Shown here: positions 32,482 through 45,140 of the stretch, one piece after another | Position numbering within the stretch: position 1 is the first letter of the stretch | Layout of the letters: every line of letters begins with the position of its first letter | DNA from: Thuidium tamariscinum | Lineage: Eukaryota > Streptophyta > Bryopsida > Hypnales > Thuidiaceae | Direction: 5' to 3' | Length of the DNA stretch: 64,000 nucleotides | NCBI GenBank assembly: GCA_947034885.2 | Contig: OX344752.2 | Span: 1,302,001 to 1,366,000, forward strand | Made by a program: the position numbers and the translations under genes | The notes under the pieces: model-generated | Databases searched by the model: none | What the model saw: the letters and a program-made list of their open reading frames with translations, nothing else | What the model was told of the DNA's origin: nothing

Positions 32482-35400
32482 ATGGAAACTCTCACGGCGC
32501 CGCGAGGCCGCCACTTACTCCTGGGCGCTGTCGCCCTCCTGCTACTAGCATTCCAAGCAGGCGCAACAGGGGATGCACGAGATGTAACAAGGGATGCGCA
32601 CATTGAATCCGTGCTCGCAGAGCACGAGCAGCAGCCATGGTTGGGAAGGTTGTTTGGGAAGTGGGGGATTGCCGAAGGGAAGGAGTGCGAGGAGCAGTAT
32701 GGGATTATGCCGTGTTCCGTGAGTTTGGGAGGAAACGCGGCGCTGCTGGTGATTTATGGGTTCATGTTGTTGAAAGCCGCGCAGCTGTTGTCGGATGGGA
32801 GTGAGCTGCTGCTGACGGTATTGAGTCCGGGGATTATTGGGGGACTAGTGTTGCCGATTCTGGGGGCCTTTCCTGATGCATTGCTCATCACTGGTAAGCC
32901 TCTTGGGGTTGCGTTTGTGATTGTCAGTATGCTTTGTGAATGGCAATGGATCGATTGGGGAGTGAGATACGTCTCGTTTTGGATGAGATTTGTTGAGATA
33001 GGGACTTGGTTGCCAATTCAAGAATCGTTCACAGATTCCTTCACGAATCAGGGTGTCCATGTTGGTTTGATCCTGTGGTGACTTCTTTCTTTGGCGCTCG
33101 CTTCTTTCTCTTGAGCTTGAAACTTTGGGTTGAAAATGTTTAGTTGTTATCAAGCACTGTGGTAGGGTGGGTGGTATATAGTACTCTTGAATGTTAACTG
33201 TGAGTTGCGGACTTGACTGCAAGTTGACTAATCAGCGAATCCATTTTGGTTTGATTCTGCGGTGATCTCTTCCTTTGGCACTCACTTCTTGGATTTGAAA
33301 TTTTTGGTTGTCAGTCAAATCTGTGTAGGAAAGTTTAGATATTGTCAACTAATGTGGTGCTACTGTGAAGGGTCGGTGGTCAACACTCTTGTCGAATGTT
33401 AAATTTGATTTTTTTGTAGAGATCGTTGATTTGTGCCTAGTGGATGACATGTACCTTATTCAGTTGTGTCGGGATCTCCATTGAAGTACGTCAAGTGAAT
33501 AGCATCCCCAAAATTGGTGTTAGAAATGAGAGTTTTTTTATATAGAGAGATCGCTGATTGGTGCGTAGTAGATGACATGTACCTTTTTCAGTTGTGACGG
33601 GATCTCCAAGGAAGTATCCCCAAATGGTTTTAGAATCGAGAAAATTGACTACAGACCAACTGAAAATTGCTCTGAAGTTGGACCTCTGTTGTTCGTTCAA
33701 CATCAAACATTTCAGCTCACGTAGCGTTGGTATCAAATGGTATCTTTGCTTCTGCTCGCATTCAATATGTTCATCGTCAACTTCCCCTGGTTTCTAGTCT
33801 TCATCTTGATCTGACGTTATTACAGAGTCAGTGTATGCACTTTGAATTGAACTTGAGGAGTTTAGGCAGTGCTCAATCGTTACCAGTGCTTGAAGTCATT
33901 TCGATCTTTTCAGTTTCCTGTATAATGATGCCGTTGCCTACTTGATATCTCATTTCCTTGAACATTACCTTACGTTACCATCTTGGTCAGAGATTGACCT
34001 CCTTGCAACTCTATGAATGCAGCAGCACTTATTGCTGTTTGTGGCTATCGCAGTGTCGGGATTGGGAGCAAGCCAGGCTGAAGCGCAGGAGGAGGTGCTG
34101 GTGGGAATGGGTTTGGTTGCTGGATCATCCGTCATGGTGCTCACTGCTCTCTGGGGTTCCTGCCTTATTAGAGGTCGCTGTGACCTCGTGGAGCATTCTG
34201 GCATGCTGGTGGCCAAGGATAAGCAATTGTCTCCGGATAAAAAATGGAGTCTCACAAGTACTTCTGTTGACCTTGATTAGTTTGGTACTTTTTATTTCAT
34301 TTTTTATGTGAAATTGGGAGTATGGTCTTTTGCTTTTGAAGTAAATGCAGTTGCAACGATAATGACACTATTTGAGTATTTCTCGCTATTTTTTTAAGGT
34401 TTTGCTGAATGTATATGCTCATGTTCGCAAACAATGGCATTGGCTTGATGTTGAGAATTTGTTTTTGGTGTGGGAACAGAATCGGGAGTTACGAATGATA
34501 AGCAAACGCAGTGGGCGTCTTGGATTATGATAACCACTCTTCTTCCATATGTGGTGGCACAAAGTCCTCGTTTACTGGGATTGAACACGGAGGGGCATGC
34601 TTTTATTTTGGTTGCAGCTCTTATCTCAATACTTGAGCTCGCCGGTTATATTGCCTATCAGGTGAGTTAGTATTTCCTAGAGATCGTTCGCTGGGAACGA
34701 CCCCGCTCGTTAGAAAACTTCCTTAAACTACTTCAGAATTTATTTAATTGCGTTGTCTTACGAAGAGGGTTTGTCTTCGTGTTAGATGAAACTACAATTC
34801 TTGTTTCAGTTTTCACTCAACTTCGTTGGTTATTTTTCTTGGATGCAGCTCACGGCTCCTTGGATTCAGCGGAGGAGGATCGCTATGGCACAGCACAAAT
34901 ACAGGAGAAGCCATGCAATTCACAAATTTAATCGCTATGCTGAGGAAAATATTGGTACCAAGCTGTTTAAAGAAAATGGTGAAGCAGATGAGGGGGTGCT
35001 CAAGCAGTAAGTTTGTCGATGTCATATGTGAAAATATACGTCTTGTCTCCCTTCCGTGGAGGACACCGTGCAGTTGAACTCTGTCAATTTGTGAACTTTC
35101 CGCTCGCACCAAGCAATTGAATTGTGCGCTTGATGTTTCCACAGGCTATTCGACCATTTTGACGAAGAGAATGATGGCCACCTGACTGAGAAGGAGCTGA
35201 AGGGCTTGATTCTGGGATTAGGGATAGAGAGAGCGCGTAAAGTCCCTGAACAACAAGAAGTGAAGCGCTGGATGGAAGATTTCGATAAATCCGATGATGG
35301 AAGGATTTCTTTGGATGAGTTTCTGAAGGGTTTTCAGAAATGGGTGAAGACCAGCAGAGCACAAAAGAAGAAGTCCCGATCCCCAACCAATGGATCTAGT

Positions 35401-36591
35401 ACCTGGGATCAGGAGGCTCAGGTGAGCTTTCAGTTCTACTGAAGTTTGAAGGTCGGAGGGCTTTCTCTCCTATATTGGGTCGCATGTTGATAAATCTCCT
35501 GCCATTCGTGCACACACAGACAGACACTAAGGCTGTAGAGGTTTGTTGACTTGCACCTATTTATTCACACTTTTATTCATGGATGCAGAACGCAAGTTTA
35601 GATTTGGCTTTGATGGAAGACGGCGATGACGACGACGACGACGACGACGACGACGAAGAAGAACCACGTGAACCTTCTCGAAAGCAGGTTATTACGAAAG
35701 CTGTTAGCTTCTTGATTGCTGGAGCGGCAGTTGCAGCTATTTTTGCCGATCCCTTAGTCGATGCCATTGGTGGCTTCTCCAAAGCCTCTGGTATCTCGCC
35801 CTTCTTCATCTCCTTCATTGCTACACCTCTGGCTACCAACTCCAGCGAAGCCATTTCTTCTCTCATTTTCGCCAGGAGGAAACGCAAGAAAAACATCTCA
35901 ATGACTTACTCTCAGGTACTCTGGACTTTTTCCTTCATGATAAATCTTCACAAATTAATTCACAACAGTTGAGAAAAAGTTAATTTCTTGTGCCTAAATC
36001 ATCAAAAATACTTTATCCATATATGTGTGAGTTAAAATACATCGTTTAGAAAGATTGAAGGAACGTAACCAAATGTGTTAATGGAAAGTCTTAATCATGT
36101 CTACGATTTTGATAGATAGAGATAGATTTTATCAGTCATTATAATTGACTATGAGCTTCCAAAATGGACATTCCATTTCAGTGTAGGTGCAAAGTATGAA
36201 TGTGTCTCCCTGTGGTTCATGATTTCTGTTTGGAGGACGTTAAGAGGTATAATGAATACACCAGTGTTGTTTGTCAGTGAAGTTAAGCATAGTACTATTG
36301 AAGTAGAGCGCCTGACTTCATTTATGAAAATAATGACTGCAGATCTATGGTGCTGTGACCATGAACAACACCATGTGCTTGGGAATTTTCCTGGCGATCG
36401 TGTACTTCCGGAGCCTGCTCTGGGACTTTTCAGCTGAGATTTCCGTCATCTTCTTTTCAACGTTGATCATGGGCGCTGTGGCAGCCTTTCGGACCACGTT
36501 CCCACTGTGGATGGCCTTCATTGGCCTGGCTCTTTACCCTCTTTCCATCGCCTTGGTAGCATTTTTGGACTACGTTTGTGGCTGGCATTAG
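32482..36591 (+). CDS. NCL: Na+/Ca2+ exchanger-like protein with two EF-hands (NCL family), seven exons
   Basis: NCL proteins are membrane cation/Ca2+ exchangers of plants. Exons 32482-32893, 34054-34257, 34480-34661, 34849-35006, 35145-35421, 35589-35915 and 36343-36591 join in frame with GT-AG borders to give 602 aa, close to the usual ~585. Residues 11-30 form a signal peptide. The first exchanger half has several membrane spans and the alpha-1 region ILGAFPDALLITVSGLGAS (126-144), where GALPES is the more usual form. A basic cytosolic loop follows, with EF-hand loops at 325-336 (D325, D329, G330, E336) and 366-377 (D366, D370, G371, E377), both complete. Residues 424-436 are ten Asp and three Glu encoded by a (GAC)n run. 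The second half has alpha-2 GISPFFISFIATPLATNSSE (479-498) and four more spans. The 1160-nt first intron contains duplications. Calcium sensing by the EF-hands is inferred from the family. Confidence 0.95.
33059..33670. repeat. Two tandem duplications inside intron 1 of the exchanger gene
   Basis: An imperfect ~180-bp duplication has copies starting near 33059 and 33240 (TTGGTTTGATCCTGTGGTGA against TTGGTTTGATTCTGCGGTGA). Next to it a ~128-bp duplication has copies starting near 33420 and 33548 (GATCGTTGATTTGTGCCTAG against GATCGCTGATTGGTGCGTAG, sharing GATGACATGTACCTT). Both lengthen the intron without reaching the splice sites. Confidence 0.8.
35628..35654 (+). repeat. (GAC)9 microsatellite in coding sequence
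   Basis: Nine perfect GAC codons plus a leading GAT encode ten Asp between the EF-hand domain and the second exchanger half. Slippage would keep the frame, so length variation of the acidic tract between individuals is expected. Confidence 0.95.
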
Positions 36592-38833
36592 CGTCGGCAC
36601 CGAAGACTTGCTTATGAAGGTGGAATACCTAGTTGGATACTTGGAGGGCTTGCTGTGAACTGGCGTTCTGTAAGTGGTGGCTAACTCACTCTTTTAGATT
36701 GCATACTCGTGTGTGGTGGTGTGATTTGTGGACGAATGCGGCCTTGTTATGTAAATGTTGTGGAGAACTGGGATTTTGGAGATTTTGGAACAACTGAGTT
36801 GATCCAATCTCATTTCACTGTTCCTACTTTAATAGCATGTGAGTTCATGAACTGATAGTGAATATTAGTTGAGTTTTCAGAAACTGATGTGCCCACACTA
36901 GTTTGAAATGTGGCGGTATTGAAGCATTGAATAATAGTTATCTGTTTTTTCGAGTTCACTCATTGATTTCTGCATTTATTTGGTTTTGCACGGTTAAGTT
37001 TTGGTGGTTTTGTGTATTTTGCTTTATTTGAGTTGAATAAAATATCACTAGGCAGTACAGGTATTTGAAAACTCATTGTCTGTTTTGGTCTGGAAATCCT
37101 AGTTGCAACTCTGCTTTGGCCTCATTGAATGTGTTCTTGCCAATTTTTTTTCTGTAGATTGCATTTGAATTTTTAGTGCTTCTTTGGCATGACAATAACA
37201 CATTCAATGTTGTTGGTCTCCTTCTCCACATAGGTATAATGGTCACGCTCTTGCATTTGTGAGTCCATACAAGGGCACCGATGGCTTGTTTTTTGCTGTA
37301 AAATGTTATTGCATGTGGACAGTTTTCACAAAGAAGTGCCAAAATTGTATTTTCACTTCAAATTTTGAAAGGTTCATGTTACCCTAAACCAATCATAAGA
37401 TGACCCGATGCACTATTTGAACAAAATTACATTGCTTGTAAGGTATCATTAACCCCTAAACAACAAGCCAGTGAAAATCATGAGTTTTGATACCATGGGA
37501 ATCATTGGTTGAAAAAAAATCAAAAGCACTTGTTGGAAGTCAAAGCATTGTAGAAGATCTTCCCTTTCCACCTCTAATTCTGAGGATGAATAATTGCAAT
37601 TTTGTCCTATATAGAAAGATTTTCTCTTGTTCATCTATCAAAAAATGTTCTTCTTTGTTTTTGGGTTAATTAATTTTCAATTTTTCAATTTGGACAACCA
37701 TATGATTTAATTATTTGTAAAGCCCATGTTGGCCTTTGCTTTATTTCTTTTTAGTTTGGTCAACTTTCGTCCTAGAAGGATGTTGTAAACACTTGATATT
37801 TGATAAAAGACAAAGAATCTTTCTATCTAAAATAGAAGTGCAGATGTTCATCATTAGAATTTTGTGTGAAAAAGAATAGTCTTGTATAGTAGTTTGATCT
37901 CTAATGAGTGCTCTCAAATGATTCACATAGTATCAAATAGGTTGACTTCCAAAGTGACCAACTTGTCTTTTTAGAGTTAACTTTGGAACCTACTACTATA
38001 GTGATAGGTAGTCAAAATGATTCAATTATTGAACCAATCGGTATCATTGTGTATTTTTATAGTAACTCTAGTGGTTGGTGCTTACTTCGTTATGCATTCA
38101 ACATACTATTTTATTAAATATAAAGTTTTCATATGATAATATATATGAAATGTAGAGGAATAAATTTCACTAAGTCTTCAAATAAAATTTATTAAAATCT
38201 TTATGTAAAATTTTTTACAAACATGTATGTATTCAAAATGTACAATACAAATTTTAATGAATGAAGTATGTGCAATGATGATTACATTAAAAAATGTACA
38301 TATTTTAGAATGTAGAAGAATTCATTCATATGGAGCAAAATTGCTTGAAATATAATGTAATTGTAAATATTGATACAGTAGGTTGTCTCAATTGAACAAT
38401 GACATGAGGATGGACACCAATAGGATGAATTGGAAGCATGCATGAACCCTAAACATGTGGAGTTTGAAACAAACTTTTAACTTTTCTATTTAGTTGATGA
38501 AAGTGGTGTTATCTGTATGAATCTACATGAAAAATGTTATACAAACATGTCATGGTAAACAACATTTTTTTTCCTTTTTGCACGGCATTTGAATTGTCAT
38601 TGGCAACCTTAATGTTTGTAGGATGCCTACCATGAGACAAAGCCACACATAACGAGCCATGGATAAATACCTCATTTCAAAGGTAAATGCTAAGTCAATT
38701 ATATAATTGGCCCTACAATTTGTTAATTGTCATGGCAAAAGTACTAGTGACAGGAAATTGTCTTCAATATAGTATAAATGGCAACCAACTATTGTTGCAA
38801 TGATGTGTGATTTTTGGAATCTACACCTCTAGT
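36592..38833. other. Exchanger 3' UTR, then intergenic DNA
   Basis: The first few hundred bases continue at near-genic composition and probably include the 3' UTR. From about 37430 the sequence is AT-rich. 37490-37630 (GAAGTCAAAGCATTGTA, TTTCCACCTCTAATTCT) and, reversed, 37800-37925 are related to 30880-30945 and 31450-31620, each near a TTGATACCAT block. These are copies of one dispersed repeat. No gene is supported. Confidence 0.45.
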
Positions 38834-39036
38834 CACTACAAGAGAAAGGGGTGTTTAAAGTATAATCCTAGTAGTATAATCTTTTAAGTAATGACCTTTT
38901 AAGTAAGATTTTTAGTAAAATTTTACTAAAAGGACAATCTTTTTAGTAAATTTTTTCTAAAAACCTTACTTAAAGGTCATTACTTAGAAAACTATACTAC
39001 TAAGACTATACTTAAAACATTCCTTTCTCTTGTAGT
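38834..39036. mobile_element. CACTA-type MITE, 203 bp, intact
   Basis: The ends CACTACAAGAGAAAGGGGTG and CACTACAAGAGAAAGGAATG (complement of the right end) are flanked by AGT on both sides, a 3-bp duplication as in CACTA elements. The arms are complementary far inward (AAGTATAATCCTAGTAGTAT; AGTAATGACCTTTTAAGTAA), so the element folds on itself. It is non-coding. Its decayed sibling is at 30950-31154. Confidence 0.85.
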
Positions 39037-40075
39037 GAGTCCATAATAACACCCTTCCACAATTTTACACAATAATAGAAATGGAGACACTAGCAACAAT
39101 TGCAAGCAACTACCATTGTGTTTGTTTGTTTGTTTCTTTATTTATTTATTGTGCAATTGTAACTTGGTAAGAGAAGAATGTGATGTTCATTATTCATGCA
39201 AAAAATAAATAGCAATTTCACTTGCTACTATTGCTATACACTTAATTCAATAACCATGAAGATAACCTAATGTGATATTCAATGCAAAAGTCTTTCCAAT
39301 ATCTTTAGGACCATCCCAAAAAATCAATTTATTTAGAAGATGGGTTTCTAAAACAATAATACTAACAACAATACTTGAATAACCAAATTCATTCAAATCT
39401 TGAATGTCAAAAAGTCTACAATGCTTTTACTTGAAGATGACAATTGTTCATCAATCAACAAAATTGCTTTGCTAAAGCATTTTTTATCATCACGCCAATT
39501 ATGAGAAATAATATCTAGATGTCTCCTTACCAAACTGAGAGGGTCTAATGGTTATTCAAACACAAAAAGTGTTGTAAACAATCATTGAATTTGTCTAAGC
39601 AATGTAATAACACTTGCATCTCGAAGACAATTGTCTCATTTAGCAACACCTTAGAAAGGCTTTTTTGCAATGCAGATAATTTTGTATATTGAATGTATTG
39701 TATTTTAAAAACACAAAAGATCATCAAACAAAGTTAGTGCCTCAATTTGAGTTAACAACATTCTAATTTTTTTAAATGTATTGATTCAAACAAGTTAACT
39801 AAATGATCCTATAGTTGAATTTTTTTATTTTTAAAGTTAAATAATTTAGTACCTATAGGAACCATATTCACCCTACCAAAATTTTTTACCTTGCATTGTC
39901 TTCTTTTCCATATATTATTTTGGTCATCTCATTTATAGTAAAGTGGAAGATACAAGTATAAAAGAAGTATATGGTTGCCTTCATTGCCAAAAGAAATTAA
40001 GGCACAAATACACCAATTGAGTTCAAAAAAATTTGTGAATTTAATCTCTATGCTTTAATCAATCACTGATTGTGG
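39037..40075. other. AT-rich intergenic DNA, nothing recognised
   Basis: No gene, element border or inverted repeat of note was found. Confidence 0.5.
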
Positions 40076-40145
40076 ATTGGCAGTTACTGCCACTTTTTGG
40101 TACATTGTGTGAACAACGTACCAAAAAGTGGCAATAACTACCAAT
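40076..40145. repeat. 70-bp hairpin
   Basis: Arms of 28 bp (left ends GCCACTTTTTGGTAC, right its complement) differ at two positions around a 14-nt loop. The core CCACTTTTTGGTA also occurs in complement within the element at 53546-53821, so this may be a shortened relative. Confidence 0.7.
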
Positions 40146-40189
40146 TCTAAAAAAATTTAAATTTGGGTTTAGTACACTTGGCATGTTCT

Positions 40190-40600
40190 TACAGGCCAAA
40201 AAGTTTTAAATTTTAAACTTTTAAACTTTTAAATCCCCATTTCCCTCCTCCCCTCTCCTCTTGTAATTTTTTGAAACCAACTGATTGACAAACATTATGG
40301 GACAAGTGATCATGTATTTGTATTTGAATCTATATTTGTACCTGTATTTGAACTTGTATTTGTACCTATATTTGTATCTGGACCATATCTGGACCGTATC
40401 TGTATAATTTGTATAATACATGTAGAGTATCCATATCCCTATCTGTATCTGAATGGTTCAGATTAAATCTTACATGATCAATGGCTTGGGAATTTTTGAG
40501 AAATCAACGGTGATTACAAAGGTAAGTCTTTTTAAAAAAAATCAATGGCTTGTAAATTTTTTGAGAGAGGAGGGGGGGCTAATTAATTGACTTGGGTGGT
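40190..40600 (+). repeat. Dispersed hexanucleotide-array repeat family, copy 3
   Basis: The order is as in 17530-18190: a C-rich block (40230-40260), CTTGTAATTTT, TGATTGACAA, a GTATTTGTATCT-type degenerate hexanucleotide array (40310-40450), then GATCAATGGCTTGGGAATTT and GAGAGAGGAGGGGGGGC. The ends are less well preserved than in the other copies. Confidence 0.55.
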
Positions 40601-43104
40601 ACGCCACTTTTCGTCACATTGCATTGGTAGAGATGTTCCTTCTTGAAAAATAACATATTACTCATTGAAAAGATAAACAAGTAAACGACATATACTATGA
40701 TTTTTGTTGTTGGTTTTAGAAGAAAAGAGTCTTCAATATACTTTTTGGTAGTCATATAGTGTTCCTCTAAAGAAATAGTTAATTTCATTGATCACCTCAT
40801 CCATCTCTACAACACTACAAACTAAACCCTTAAAAACATATTTATAGAGATATTTGACAATTTTTATTGAATTACAAATATATGATAGTTAAAATAGACT
40901 ACTAAATATGGATTGTATGGCACAATCCATTGATTGTTTAGAAAGACAATTTGAATACAAGTGTGTTTCTCAACATACCAACCTTGATTTCGGCAACAAT
41001 ACAAAATGTAAACATCACCATCAATCTTAGTGGTATCTTGAGTTTGCATTGGATAATATTTAGAGCATTTTCTATAATGCAAATTTGGATGGATAATGTT
41101 TAGAGCAATAACAATTGGCATTATCCAAACTACGTAGACTATGCATCATATGTTTAGCAACTATAACATAAAGTTGTGGTTACCTATCCAAATCTAAAAT
41201 GTCAATATATACAACCGTATCTATAAGATCACAATTATTGACCTTGTCTTTCAGCCAAAAAAGAATGTGAGTATAAAAGATATTACTTTCTTAAAACTCA
41301 ATAGTGTAATAAAAAGTAGTTCTCTCTTCCAACACACTTTTTTATTTTATTTTGTCCATCAATACTCTTAATTTCAACTCAAAAACACACTCAACCACAT
41401 TTGGACAATCTAGAGGACTTTGACTTGGTTCAAGCTCATCAATGATGTGAGACCAAGTTTGATTATACATCATTGTACAAATAAATGTGGTTTGCCTAAA
41501 ACTCTACCTAAAGCCAAATTGTCATAGAAGAAAATTTGTATGTATTGAGCGAAGCCAATGAATGTTGCACATAAAAAAATGCAATGTCCAATGTGTACTA
41601 AATTGTCCTCTTGTATAGCAACTACAATCCTTTGATAACAAAATGATCAAAGTTTTATTTGATGATGTCTAATGAAAAATAGATTCTTGTGTTATACACA
41701 TAGATGCTCATCTACTACATATTGTTGGAACAACCTACCAACCCTATGTAGTACATTAGAATTGGACCACCTCTTGGGCATATAGAAACAACAAAGGATG
41801 AAATAAAGTAATATAAACTAGAAAAATTTCATTTATTTGTTGCAAATTTCCACCATATTGATGAAAAATAATATCTTAGCCAAATTCCATGTATTGTTTG
41901 TCAAGAACAACAACAATCTATTGAACTATAAGTTGATTGTATTAATGACAATTTCACTGGTAGGTGTCCCGTTGGAGATACAAAGTCCCTTTTTATGTCC
42001 TTCCAAAAAACATGATGTGAAGACTTGAAATGACAAACTAATGCATTTATTGATTCTAAAATCTCCTAGATGCTGTAAACAATCTCTCAATTGAAAATCA
42101 TCAAAGATCTCTATGCAATGATTTGCTTACAAATCATCATTCAAAAAGTAAATTTGCACAAATCTTAAGCTATGATCTATTTTGGACTTTAAATTTCTAA
42201 TATGATAAAATAATTCTCTATTTATATGAAAATATATAATTCTTGACCTTTCGCTTGACTATACTAAAACTCACTATGTATACTTGTAAATTAAAAAACT
42301 TGATTGTATTTTCTAATGAACTTAAAAAATTGTGAAGAATGGGGTATATTGGCTATAAAAAGCTCATTGAGCATTGCATGGACAATAGGATGGCTAACAT
42401 GTTTACTAGCAATTTTGCTATTGTATCAAGAAATTGTTGCCTTTTCCTTCCTAAAATTAAAAGCCAAACATTTTCAACATTGAACGCATATGGATCTAAT
42501 GCTATCAATATTAACATCTACAAAGTTATCAATCATAAATAAAACCCAAACCATAGTTTAAAGAGGATGACAATTGTAAATTTAGGCTAGGATTAAAAAA
42601 ATCTTAAGCCCTAAACTTTACAACAATGAAATTTTGTAGTCCAAAACTACAAAAAAAAGAGGGTTTAGGATAGGATTATAAAAATCCAAACAATAAACCC
42701 TAAAATCCATGGAGGGTAGAAATTCTGTAGTACACAACACTACAAGAAAAAAATGTGTGCAAACCAATATGAAAATGAACTAATATATGTTGATTGATGG
42801 TGTAGGTTATAACATCTTGATTTGGACAAATAATCAACATAGCCGTGTTGATTTCATTTCACTATTTGGTTTAATTTTTAAATATTTCAAAAATACAAAT
42901 TTATAGATTGCTATATAGGCAAAAATCACCACACAAGCAAAGATGCAACATCAGCAAACCCACCACATAGATAGGACCACAAAACTTAACTTTGAAATTT
43001 AATTTGAATCCAACCTTAGTAAATTTAGCACTATTTGTAGGGTAGTTCAATGTATATTTGACATTTGAACTTTGAGTGTTTCTTACCTAAGCGATATGGG
43101 AGAG
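40601..43104. other. AT-rich intergenic DNA
   Basis: No gene is supported. A lone CACTACAAGAAAAAAATG at about 42740 looks like one CACTA-type terminus, but I saw no partner end within 2 kb. The open frame at 42339-42542 lacks recognisable features. Confidence 0.45.
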
Positions 43105-43560
43105 AAGAAGACAAGCTCTCTATACAAGTAGGATGGTAGGAGGTACAACAAACCATATGGGATACATAAATTAGGATGAGTAGGAATTCAACTGCTCATA
43201 GTTAAATCATGGCTAAGAATTGTATTTAAAGTATAATTGTAGACATCATCTAGGTATAGTAGAGTATGTAAATTTTTAAACTTTGAACCAAAAAAAGGGG
43301 ATTAAATTAAACTAAGTTTTATCTTTTAAAATTCATTTGACATTTCAAGCCTCCAATCAAAAGTTATAGACAAATTTTAGAGAGGAAGTCTTAAATTGTC
43401 AAAAAATTGTCTATTCAAGTCCCTTTTCAAAATTTTCCATAACTTTTGAATGGAGATTCAAAATGTCAAACAAATTTTTGAAGATGAAACTTGGATTAAT
43501 TTTCTACCTTTTCACAATTTCAAGTTATTATAATATGCTTAAATGAGGTCTAAAATTCTA
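43105..43560. repeat. Decayed relative of the long hairpin at 14167
   Basis: In order it has GGTAGGAGGTA, GGAATTCAACTGCTCATAGTT, TAGACATCATCTAGGTATAGTA, CTCCAATCAAAAGTTAT, then the inverted counterparts AACTTTTGAATGGAGATT, CAAATTTTTGAAGATGAAAC and GCTTAAATGAGGTCTAAAAT. All correspond to blocks of both arms of 14167-14751, but arm-to-arm identity is now low. Confidence 0.65.
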
Positions 43561-43619
43561 CTTAGAGTTTGTTTGATGGATTGCTATATTAGTTGTAATT
43601 CAAATCAAATTATATGAAA

Positions 43620-44070
43620 TTGCTTACATAAGGTCAAGTTATTGAATTAAATTCCATTGCTCAATTTTGCCTCAACTTGTTTAGATGAAGTTCTAAAAAA
43701 TACTCAAGTTGTTTAGATGAAGTTCAAAAAAAATACTCAAGTTGTTCAAATTAAGTTCTAATTAGGACAAACTATTAAAATCAGGGTAGATTGCATTGAT
43801 GAAATTTGACTCAAATTGCTCGAACAAAACTTAAATTAGAATCAAATTGGTGAAATTAAAATTGAAATAGGTCAAATTGTTCAAATAATGCTCACAATCT
43901 CACATTGTTCAAATTAAGTCAAACTATTGAAGTTAGGTTAGATTTCATTGATAAAATTTGACTCAAATTGTTCAATTGAAGCTCAAATTGCTCAAATAGG
44001 TCAAACTATTAGATTGAGATTTCAATTAAACTCAAATGAAGCTCAAATTGCTCAAGCAAAGTTCAATCTT
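43620..44070. repeat. Degenerate minisatellite based on CTCAAATTG
   Basis: Three ~34-bp units (ACTCAAGTTGTTTAGATGAA) lie at about 43668-43760. They are followed by irregular repeats of GCTCAAATTGCTCAA and AGGTCAAACTATT to about 44060. It is low complexity and not coding. Confidence 0.6.
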
Positions 44071-44754
44071 CAAACCACCAATCTATACTTGAAATGAAAT
44101 TTACTTAAAGTAAGTGTAAAAAAAATTGTGTACCTTAGAAGCATTGTTGAGCTCAATTGAATATTTGCTCACAACCATTTGAAAAAGTTCTTGCCTCACA
44201 AACAATGGTGACAAAAATTGAAGAATTGAAATAACAAATTTGCAAATTTTAAAGACTTTGTGAATACGTGAATTCTTCTGCAATTCAAATTTGCTTCAAT
44301 CTAACAAAATTTACAAATTATTTGATATTAGCAATAGAACATTGAAGATTTGAAGTTATAAAAGTTCAAAGCTCACAAAATCACAAAATTGTAGAAGTGC
44401 GATGAAATTTGAAGTCAAAAGAAGCAATCAAAATTCCCCTTCTACAATGTCACTCTTACTAACAATCCTCTCTAATGTCACCTCCCTTCAACAACCATTG
44501 TATTTCTAGAATATCACAAATTCAAGTATTTCTCTTCCAAACATCATATAAACAAACTACAAATTTGCAAAGTATTTGTTAGAAGTTTATCTAATATTGA
44601 TTATAAACTTTGATATTGAAATGTGGAATGAATTTTTTTTCTTAAATTTGATGAGGCTTGAAGTAAAAATATCAAAACCAAGTGTATACTTATATCAACC
44701 AAATACTGGCATCAAAGATCAACAAAAAAACAGTTTATTGATCTTTGATCCATA

Positions 44755-45140
44755 TTAAGTCCTAAAAGACCAAGCTATGTTTTTTGGACATAGCAATTTT
44801 GGGTAGTTCACCACAAATGGACTTGTTTTCTTTTCCTTTGAAATTCTCATACAAATAGGCTCAAAAAGTAGCTTTAAGGCCCAACAATTTTCATAACTGT
44901 TGACTACATGGTTTAAAAGTTATTGCATGATATGTGATTTTCATTGCTTAGTTGGTAGCCCAAGCAATCCAATTTTTTTTTAAATAATTACTTTTGAAAA
45001 AAATAAAAATTTGATATTGATTTACGTGTACATAGAAAGCTTTGATAAAAAGATTCACTTTGTTCGAATCAAAGATATACGCAGCTATCTAAGGTCTTGA
45101 AATGACCTTATTGTTATTGTAAGAATCACAATAAAAGATC
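44755..45140 (-). repeat. Truncated TTAA-bordered element
   Basis: It begins TTAAGTCCTAAAAGACC, a mutated terminus, and continues with the complement of the right-hand part of copies B-D (CTATGTTTTTTGGACATAGC, GTAGTTCACCACAAATGG, GTAGCTTTAAGGCCCAACAA, GAAAGCTTTGATAAAA). It loses similarity near 45140, so the left half is missing. Confidence 0.6.

Noticed and set aside
35573-35896. - strand frame with a poly-Ser run opposite exchanger exon 6
   Set aside because: Antisense reading of the GAC microsatellite; the + strand exon is strongly supported.
43620-44070. Possible CRISPR-like spaced repeats
   Set aside because: Units are degenerate and spacers are not unique; this is a plant nuclear minisatellite.
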